Source of the DNA: Ilex aquifolium
Lineage: Eukaryota > Streptophyta > Magnoliopsida > Aquifoliales > Aquifoliaceae
Length of the DNA stretch: 64,000 nt
Assembly (NCBI GenBank): GCA_951799425.1
Contig: OX637407.1
Location: 21,644,981 to 21,708,980, forward strand
Direction: 5' to 3'
Below, piece after piece: positions 59,806 to 64,000 of the stretch. The stretch's first letter is position 1, and each line of letters begins with the position of its first letter. The notes under the pieces were generated by a model that worked only from the letters and a program-made list of their open reading frames with translations, was not told where the DNA came from and did no database searches. A program made the position numbers and the translations under genes.

Positions 59806-60682
59806 TTCAAAAAGAATTCGATTCATAAAAAAGAAAAGAAAAGAGAAGACGAAACCAACGCGTTCAGTTGAGCAATTTTCGTCGGACTACAAGAGAAGAT
59901 GAAACTCTGAAATGGTGAAAAAGAAGCCAAAATCTCGTTACACAAAAAAAAAATAAAAAATTATTGCATACTATGTAAAACAACAAACTCATTCGAAGAA
60001 ATCTGAAAATGTTGAAGAAGAAAAACTTTTGATTTAAAAGGATAATGTCAAATGAATTAATATCAATTTTTTAAAATTCAAACAGTTGTATATATCATAA
60101 TAACACTGTAAAGAATCTTTTCAAATATTTTTTATATTAGTTATGCATGAATCAAGACATGAATAATTAAGTAATATTAAAAAAAAGAAACTAGAAAGTA
60201 TACTTACTTATAATTTTTTATACTTATTTTGAACTTAAATTCTTACATGTTAAAACTAAGAACTTGTATCCAAATAAGACCTCAAAAGTGTACTCACAGC
60301 CAGCTTCCCCAAAAAAAAATACTCTTCTAAGCGTTAACCAATAAAAATAATAGGGAAATTAGGAGGCCGGTCCCCCTATATGAACTTATTTGGTTTTAAG
60401 TCCATTTTTTGTCAATTTTACTATTGTAACCCTTTCTTGTAGGAATGTTATAAACGACATTTATGGACACAATAACTAGTCATATATATCTTCTTCATAA
60501 TTACCTTCAAATCCGGCTACAATCTTCTAAGCCACAATGTTTCCTTATCCGAAAAACAAGAAACCGACATTTAACAAAAACCATTCATATTCAAATTTCA
60601 AACCCATTACATTCTATAAAATACAATTTTAATTTACTATTCCAGTTTATTTTGGACTCCATCGACAAAATATTAATATTTA
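59806..60682. other. spacer, AT-rich
   Basis: No gene. The open frame at 60463-60690 is not recognised. Confidence 0.4.
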
Positions 60683-60785
60683 AAAAATAACAATAGTAAC
60701 ATACTCAACAAAGACAGTAACATGGTCACTAAAAAAATAGTAACATGCTCACAAAAAAATGGTAACATGGTAAAAAAGTAATAAC
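60683..60785 (+). repeat. short tandem repeat, unit about 23 bp
   Basis: AGTAACATGGTCACTAAAAAA-like units, four degenerate copies. Confidence 0.75.
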
Positions 60786-62020
60786 AATTAGGGATTTAAT
60801 TCTATCAAAGTGGGTATTAACCTTGTAACCAAGATTCAAGAGAACTCATATATTAGTACTAAATTAAAGTGTTATAGATTTCGATTTTGTTGATTTTTTT
60901 TGTTGCGCAAAACAATCGAGTATTCTTTGGTTGTGTTACCGTGGAAAAAGTTCATGTTACTGTACGTGAACCGAAAAATAGAGTTCAAAATTTCGATGTC
61001 TTGATGTTCACAATTAGTGTTGAGTGTCGTAATTCAACTGTCGATTGTGTGTTACTACTCGTCATTTTGTAAATTTTGAATTTGTGGATCGTATTTTCAT
61101 TAAAATCATTCGAAAGTTGATGTTACTGTAAAAAAAACTATTGTTTTGTATTTTGTAAAATTACATTTTTTAGGTTCCAATAGTATTACTCTTTATCAAA
61201 AGATAAAAAAGATTAACAAGAAAGTCTTGACATCATCAATCTTTTTTTTTTTTAGTTTCTCATGTCAAAAAAAAAAAGTCTCCCTCTCTCTTGTACAAAA
61301 TCAAAATCAAACTCAATACATTCTCTATTTCTTTCAAACTCGATTTTATTGGGATTTAAGTAAGAAATACCAACTAAAGTGTTCATTATAATAAACGATT
61401 CAAAATAAAAAACTAATTTAATTTTAAAAATATATTGTAATAAAATTGTTACTTACTTGTAGCAAATAAAATATAAAAAATATTTAAGTAAAAGTTACAA
61501 ATATAAACAAGTAATATCCTAAAAAGTTAGAAGATAGTAAAATAATTCAACAAAAAAATAGTATTGATTGTATTTTTAATAGTTGTCTATCACGTAATAC
61601 CACAATTTCAATCACAAACTTACAAAACAAACAAGGAAAACAAAAAAATATTAGTGAAGTAATAGATTTTAATTTTATCAAAAATTTTATGATAAAAAAT
61701 CATACTATCAATTAAAAAAATATGTTAGCATAATTTGGATAAAAAATTTAATTAGTAACTTTTAAACTTTAAATTAAAATTTTAAAAAATTATTATAAAT
61801 AAAAAAAACTTCATTGATATTTATCGCTTTAATCCTGATATGTTCTTGAGCCGCCTTGGTAGTAATTGATCATAAGAATAATTAAGTAAAGCAAAATAAT
61901 GGTATAAACAAATTTCCATATGTGCTACTTTTTTGTTAGACGAAAAAAATGAAATATGGCACTAAAAAGTCACCTTAGTCCGACCCTGTCAAGATTCCTA
62001 GAAGGGTCACATTGTTTTAT
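60786..62020. other. spacer, very AT-rich
   Basis: Open frames at 60887-61072 and 61146-61391 match nothing known. No repeat ends seen. Confidence 0.4.
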
Positions 62021-62364
62021 GGGTTAATAGTATTTTTAGTTTGTTAAATATGTATTTTTTATCATTTTAATACTTATTTTATTAATTTTGTTAATTTAAT
62101 CTTTAAAATATTCAATTCGTGTCTTTTTAGTCCCTAATCGGACAATCCGTCAAGTTTTTTGACAGAAGTGACCACATGTCATTTTTTTATACAGTATCAC
62201 GTGTCCAACACGTGATTATTTTATCAAAAACTTAACGGTTTGTCTATATAAGAACTAAAATGACACGAATTGAATAATTTAGGGATCAAATTAATAAAAT
62301 TAATATAATACAAACTAAATTAACAAAAAATATATATTTTAAAGATAAAAAATACTATTAACCC
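62021..62364. mobile_element. MITE, 344 bp
   Basis: GGGTTAATAGTATTTTTA at the left and its inverse complement at the right. Flanked on both sides by TTAT. The interior holds CACGTGTCCAACACGTGA, a small palindrome. No ORF. Confidence 0.8.
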
Positions 62365-62484
62365 TTATTTTATTTAATAATGAACACCAAACCCCAACTG
62401 TCAATAGCAAAAAGTAGATAGAAGGTAGTGAGTGATTGAGGCATGAGCTTTCTTGATTAGAAGTATAAACTTTAACCACCAAAG

Positions 62485-62699
62485 TGTATTTTAAGTGGTA
62501 TTAGGGATAAGTTATAAATGTAAATGTCTTAAGTTTAAATTTTAGCAATTTTTTGAGGTCAGGTTATGATATATTTATATCTCATGAATATTTTAGTCCC
62601 GGTGTGGATGATCTGTTTTTGATCGGAGCGAAGAAAAGATTAGTCGTGGTGTGCGTAAATTGATCCAGATACTCCAGACCATTAGACAAAAAAAGAAGA
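62485..62699 (+). repeat. tRNA-derived SINE, family 1
   Basis: Head ...AAGTGGTATTAGGGATAAG, B-box-like TTAAGTTTAAATTTTAGC (mutated), then CTCATGAATATTTTAGTCC, GTGGATGATCTGTTTTTGAT, ATTAGTCGTGGTGTGCGTAA, and an A-rich tail at about 62692-62699. Confidence 0.8.
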
Positions 62700-64000
62700 A
62701 GGTACAAACTTGATTCTACTTTATTTATGAGGTTGCATTAGGAACTCAAAAGGTTAATTTCTAGAACTCCTACATCTATTTTTTTTTTTTTTGGGTTTCA
62801 TTTTTTAAAATCGTAATATATATATACATGTCAAACTTATTTTGAACCACCTACATCTCAATTCTCTCTCTCAACTTTCCACTTTCTCATTCACTTTTAA
62901 CCAAGTCATATGTCTTTCCTTTCCTCTCTCTAAGAATAATGGAGAAATCAATTGAAATGATGACATTAAGTTCAACAGTGCTAATAATTAGTCTTATTTT
63001 TTGTATCAAATTATAATTAATATCTTTTTTATTTCTTGTGTACACGCGAGGTAGATCAGTTTTTAATTTTTTATGTTTAATAAACTTTGAAGTTTTTAAA
63101 TATGATTTCAATAAATATACATTTATGAACTTCTACAGCTCTAATTAAAAAAAAATAATATATAACTTATTAATATGCCCACCATAAATTAATTTTTTAG
63201 CTCCGCCTCCGGTAGCTAGGGATGTTCCAACTTCATTGACGTACCAATCCCACAAGCCCAACTCTAACAATCCAATGTTTGGTTTGGTGGAGTTTATTCA
63301 ACTCTCTAAAAATCATCTTGAAGCCCAAAATGTATAATAATATCTATAATATTTGCTTGTACCCTATTGGACAGAATCTTGAAATTTAGGAATAGGGTTG
63401 CATTTGATCTTGCTATGTTTTGCTCTGGTGACTTCCTCAAAGAAGCTGAAATATCCTACTTCCAGCCCAGTATATCATAATGAGATAAGCCGAATTCTTT
63501 TGTTAGGGACAAGTTTTGGTATGTTTGTCAAAGTTTAAATCAGACCCCCTCTTACAAGCTTAAAACTTTAATTGCAACCCACCTTCATGTTGGATTGGGC
63601 TTGAGATGAGACCTTGGGGCAGCCGATACGTATCATCAGCAACCAAATCTCTGTTGGAACCACAACAGTTTTTTGTAATTAAAAATTAATTTTTGGTCGA
63701 GTTTGAATCTAAATTAAAATAAAACTTATTCATTATTTTAAGTAAACTTTTATGGGTATGTGTTCTTCTCCGTGAATAGAGTAACGTAGTATATTCACTT
63801 ACTCAAATTGAATAAGAGGTTAGTGAGAAAATAGACTCTAAAGTGACCCTCTTAAATGTGGAAATGGAGATTGAGATAATGTGAGATTTAACACCAATCC
63901 CACATTGGTTGGACAATAAATTTTATATGAGCATATATATCTCAAGTTTGTTTTATGGGTTGGACCCTAAGGAGCACCATAATTTTGTGGATGAGTGAGG
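62700..64000. other. spacer to the window end
   Basis: AT-rich; TTTTTTAGCTCCGCCTCCGG at about 63192-63208 looks like a stray hAT right end without a partner. No gene recognised. Confidence 0.4.

Noticed and set aside
63160-63208. hAT right end TTTTTTAGCTCCGCCTCCGG as a full element
   Set aside because: No matching left end or direct repeat found; kept only as a note.
1-64000. CRISPR array, operon, phage or other prokaryotic system
   Set aside because: No regularly spaced repeats and no bacterial gene layout; the content is plant nuclear DNA.

Overview
The window is nuclear DNA from a flowering plant, most likely a woody eudicot. The evidence is three intron-style plant genes, AT-rich spacers, plant tRNA-derived SINEs, Ty1/Copia and Ty3/Gypsy relics, a plant mobile domain ORF and a decayed piece of chloroplast rbcL. 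Nothing in it suggests a prokaryotic or viral genome. No species is claimed.

Three host genes are well supported. (1) At 605-3892 (+) an eight-exon gene encodes a BCCIP/BCP1 homologue of 324 aa. All eight junctions read through in frame, two of the introns use GC-AG borders, and the last intron holds a transposon. (2) At 20153-22009 (+) an intronless gene encodes a full-length DELLA-type GRAS regulator of gibberellin signalling (618 aa). (3) At 47460-48066 (-) a two-exon gene encodes a 138-aa protein like Arabidopsis At4g22758.

The rest is mostly transposable-element debris, dated relative to itself by nesting. 4.95-10.53 kb: a dead Gypsy element with both LTRs, itself hit by a hAT element (9054-9815, perfect 8-bp target duplication). 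10.9-11.7 kb: another hAT. 14.7-18.0 kb: a truncated minus-strand Copia element ending at a SINE. 18.6-19.2 kb: an element with long inverted repeats. 24-28.5 kb: SINEs, an LTR-like block, a foldback element, a second copy of the 9054 hAT family and a MITE. 30.2-32.8 kb: a plant-mobile-domain pseudogene lying antisense to an LTR with its polypurine tract. 36.98-37.19 kb: rbcL-derived plastid DNA. 37.4-45.8 kb: an old head-to-tail tandem duplication of a roughly 4.2-kb unit with no obvious gene. 50.9-56.4 kb: a hAT/Harbinger nest three levels deep, a Harbinger-like element carrying a promoter-like and G-rich cargo, and a clean hAT with an 8-bp duplication. 56.9-64 kb: a CACTA end, a foldback element, minisatellites, a MITE and a SINE in very AT-rich DNA.

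The genes do not form a pathway or operon. They are unrelated neighbours separated by repeats. The most interesting items are the antisense mobile-domain ORF next to its LTR, the tandem duplication whose second copy supplies the empty site for a MITE, the cargo-carrying Harbinger-like element, and the two GC-AG introns in one gene. All homology calls were made by reading the sequence; no database was searched.
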